NCBI GenBank assembly: GCA_018105865.1
Contig: CM030856.1
Location: forward strand, 3,945,720 to 4,009,719
Source of the DNA: Metaphire vulgaris
Lineage: Eukaryota; Annelida; Clitellata; Crassiclitellata; Megascolecidae
Length of the DNA stretch: 64,000 nt
Direction: 5' to 3'
Shown: piece after piece, positions 61,545 through 64,000 of the stretch
Layout of the letters: every line of letters begins with the position of its first letter
Position numbering within the stretch: position 1 is the first letter of the stretch
The notes under the pieces: model-generated
The model's database searches: none
The model's input: only the letters and a program-made list of their open reading frames with translations
What the model was told of the DNA's origin: nothing
Translations under genes and position numbers: made by a program

Positions 61545-61690
61545 GCCTAAGTAAAATCTCGCGAATTTCTATAGCGCTTCGGGGCAGGTAGCATAGTAGT
61601 AGCTGCTTATTCCTAGGCGCTTGATCTACTAGCTAGTTGCCGAAGTTTAATGGACAGTTGGGCAATGTAAAATTCAGAGATCAGTCAGAG
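61545..61690 (-). mobile_element. LINE 3' tail, inverted
   Basis: AAGTAAAATCTCGCGAATTT, CTATAGCGCTTCGGGGC and GCTTATTCCTAGGCGCTTG as at 21300. Confidence 0.6.
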
Positions 61691-61915
61691 TGGGGAAGGG
61701 GAGGAGGAAGCAGCAAGGCAGACTATGAAAAACGAAGCAGACCAACGGCGTCCCAAATTCCAGCATCCGATTCATCCTTAAATAGCCGCGTGAACATGTA
61801 ATGCAAAACAATTGACTCAACTCTTGGTACACAAATCAGCAAATGTTGTGAAGTGAAGATGTTTGGTTGATTTGGCATGGATGTCAAGTGTGGTCTGTCC
61901 AGTGTAGGCCTACTC

Positions 61916-62025
<110 letters not shown>

Positions 62026-62104
62026 GCCACTCCGCCACACTGGCGCTGGGCGATGACGTGGGTTAACTGCCTCCTATCTTGTGCGGCTCAGTGGTACTGT
62101 CATA

Positions 62105-62452
62105 AAGGGTCCATTCTGTGATGTTATTCATCCAAGTCGTTCTTGGTCTTCCTCTGCTTCTTTGTCCTTCTGTGATTCCTAGCTTTATAGACTTTTCAAT
62201 GGTGTTTCCCTGTCGTGCTATATGCCCTCAAAGTATTTCAAGTTTCTTTCTTTCACTTTGGCAAGTAGCAGTCTTTCCATTCCTTCTTTGCAGTGTACTT
62301 CATCATTAGTTCTTCTTTCTAGGTATGTGATGCCTAATATTTTTTGAAGGCATTTCATTTTAAAAAGCGTCTATTCTTCTCTCTTCATCCTTCTTCAGCA
62401 TCCATGCCTCGCATCCGTATGTGGCAACCGGCCAAACCAAGGCATGTAGCAG
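62105..62452 (-). pseudogene. LINE reverse transcriptase C-terminal fragment
   Basis: On the minus strand broken frames read ALVWPVATYGCEAWMLKKDE, 'TYLERRTNDEVHCKEGMERL' and a GRPRTTW-like end, typical of the RT C-terminus. Cut at 62453 by a hAT MITE. Confidence 0.7.
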
Positions 62453-62616
62453 CAGTGGCGTAGCCAGGATTTCCGGAAGGGGGGTTTGAGTTTCGATCGT
62501 GACCAAACTTTGAAATTTTTTCTTATTTTTTAAAAAAATGTACAGAAAAGCCTGTAAAAATTTTTCGTTTGGCAGCCAGGGGGTTTAACCCCCAAGCCTC
62601 CTTGGCTACGCCACTG
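62453..62616. mobile_element. hAT-like MITE, CAGTGGCGTAGC family
   Basis: Ends CAGTGGCGTAGCCAGGATTT and TTGGCTACGCCACTG with a perfect TGTAGCAG duplication at 62445-62452 and 62617-62624. Confidence 0.92.
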
Positions 62617-62624
62617 TGTAGCAG

Positions 62625-63520
62625 TCGTACTTTAATTGGGATACCGGTGTTTTTATTTTTCCAGATTTTCTAGTGTGCATTTTAATAAATTGATAGAAAA
62701 ATCACGAAATTAATTTTCTTTTCGTCAGATAATCACTGTAAATTTTAAGGACAGATAATCACAGATTAAATGTGATTGTGCTTTTACAGTTTTAGTGGTG
62801 GATTTAGAACAAGAGATAGGTTTTAATTCTATGAAGCTTGTGAACGTTGGATTTGACTATACTTGCGTATAAAAGATTTGAAACTAATAAATATAGCATA
62901 GGCCTACTAACTTCGGTATGAAAGATTTGAAACTATTAACTCAACACTCATACAGATAATAAAAATGGTAGAGAGAGAGAGAGAGAGAGAGATAAGGGTA
63001 GTACAAGATATCGAATTAATAAGTACATCTATTTTGTAGCTGAGTCACTCAGCTACAAAATAGATGTACTTATTAGCCTGAGTGGCTTTGAATATTCTAT
63101 TAATGTGTTCAGTAATTAGCATATATTCATCATAAATTACTCTCAATGTTGCTGGCCCATTTTTTGTACGACTGAGGTGTCAACAAATTCGACAGGATTT
63201 AAGCGATTAAATTGATGCGATTGATGTGGGTGGGCTTCAATGAGCAAGAAATACAGTCTTCAACGGATTAAGAGCGAGTTTGTAATATTATCGCGTCCAG
63301 TGGCATTTAACTCTCAGTTATTATGCGAGAACTACATCTTTCATTTACTAAAAATTTCCGACTGATTTTTCAAAACTAATTTCAAGTCTACGTTCATCTG
63401 TAATAATTAAAGAACATCAAAATGTTCGAGAACACATTAAAATTTTTTTAAACCAACCTGTTATTAATATTACATGTTGTAAACGATATTTTATTTTTAT
63501 ATTTTGGTCTCTGGGTGGTC
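62625..63520. other. Region upstream of the CA-related exons, no exon found
   Basis: A/T-rich; contains (GA)n at 62971-62992 and a perfect inverted repeat at 63017-63075. No signal-peptide exon was found. Confidence 0.5.
63017..63075. repeat. Perfect 29-bp inverted repeat with 1-nt spacer
   Basis: TAATAAGTACATCTATTTTG continues to TAGCTGAGT, then a single C, then the exact inverse ACTCAGCTACAAAATAGATG onward. All 29 bases pair. Confidence 0.97.
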
Positions 63521-63524
63521 GCCT

Positions 63525-63686
63525 CAGTGCTTTATCCAGGCCTGTTAGGGGAGAACCATTACAAAAACCCAAACTTCCCCACCCCAAATCCTAGCACTGA
63601 ATTAATGGCATTGAACTGGGCCTCTTCCCCTCCATCCAAGTCAATTTGCCCCCCCCCCCAAAGGCCTGGAGTCAAGATAAACACTG
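63525..63686. mobile_element. hAT-like MITE, CAGTGTTTA family
   Basis: Ends CAGTGCTTTATCCAGGCC and GTCAAGATAAACACTG with a perfect GGTCGCCT duplication at 63517-63524 and 63687-63694. Confidence 0.88.
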
Positions 63687-64000
63687 GGTCGCCTCCTCTT
63701 GGCGAGACTGGAAGCGATGAGCCATGGTCCATGGAAACCTGAGGGAATTGAGTAGCTGCTTGAAAGTGGACTCAGCTGGTCGGCTAAGAGTCTAAGAGCC
63801 ACCAGCAGAGACCAGATACAGTGCAGAAGCTGAGTCTAAATCCTATAGCGGAAGAGGAACCCCGATGTTCCCCAACGGCCGGCGTTGAAAGTATCAGTGC
63901 AGGGCAGCTCAGAGAACACCTCAGGACCAGGCCTTCACTACTGCGCTTCTTACCTCCCCCGACCCAAGGAGACGAAGTATCTAGGGTCATTGCTTCAGGT

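Noticed and set aside
63017..63075. A microRNA precursor
   Set aside because: Perfect pairing with a one-base loop is unlike an animal miRNA hairpin.
63954..63990. Missing 5' exon of the CA-related gene
   Set aside because: A GTAAGA donor follows MTLDTSSPWVGG in a fitting phase, but the residues do not resemble the Trp-x-Tyr start of the CA fold and there is no signal peptide.

Overview
This is intron-rich eukaryotic DNA from a metazoan, most likely a marine invertebrate. Coding exons are short, flanked by clear GT/AG splice sites and separated by kilobases of repeats: non-LTR retrotransposon ends, tRNA-like and 5S-like SINEs, hAT and Harbinger-like MITEs and long microsatellites. The recurring TAGGCCTA word, an acid-rich secreted alpha-carbonic anhydrase and the repeat mix fit an echinoderm or hemichordate, but the species cannot be fixed from this window. 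All three genes found run on the minus strand, so each reads from high to low coordinates.

Gene 1 (25.4 kb down to position 57, continuing off the left edge) encodes a receptor-type protein tyrosine phosphatase whose catalytic sequence resembles the vertebrate R3 group (PTPRB/PTPRJ/PTPRO). Eight exons are proposed: a possible signal-peptide exon, a Ser/Thr-rich mucin-like exon, a transmembrane exon, a 29-nt microexon, a juxtamembrane exon and three exons of the PTP domain. All phases join in frame. The WPD loop and active-site Cys motif lie outside the window. I found no fibronectin III exons.

Genes 2 and 3 are tandem alpha-carbonic anhydrases with the same intron positions and phases. The downstream copy (49.2 to 33.2 kb) is complete, about 494 residues. 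It has a signal peptide, a long acidic/Glu-, Gln- and His-rich N-terminal region, a catalytic domain with all three zinc histidines and the proton-shuttle histidine, and a His-rich tail. The upstream copy (61.5 to 53.1 kb; 5' exons not found, probably beyond 64 kb) keeps an intact fold and reading frame but has Gln, Arg and Gln in place of the three zinc histidines and Arg in place of the shuttle histidine. It is therefore predicted to be a catalytically dead carbonic-anhydrase-related protein beside an active, biomineralisation-type enzyme.

The rest is repeats. Between 25.5 and 33 kb lies a nest of hAT-type elements inserted one inside another, with 8-bp target duplications at the inner levels; an inner one still carries a BED zinc finger. 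Many MITEs end in CAGTG/CAGGG with 8-bp duplications (hAT-like), and others begin GGGNCNTCC with TAA/TTA duplications (Harbinger-like). Several families share an internal TTTTTTGCTTGTCAG core. Three perfect inverted repeats with almost no spacer (37.0, 48.0 and 63.0 kb) are unexplained.

All calls come from reading the sequence. Exon joins rest on splice sites, phase and family motifs and have not been tested against transcripts.
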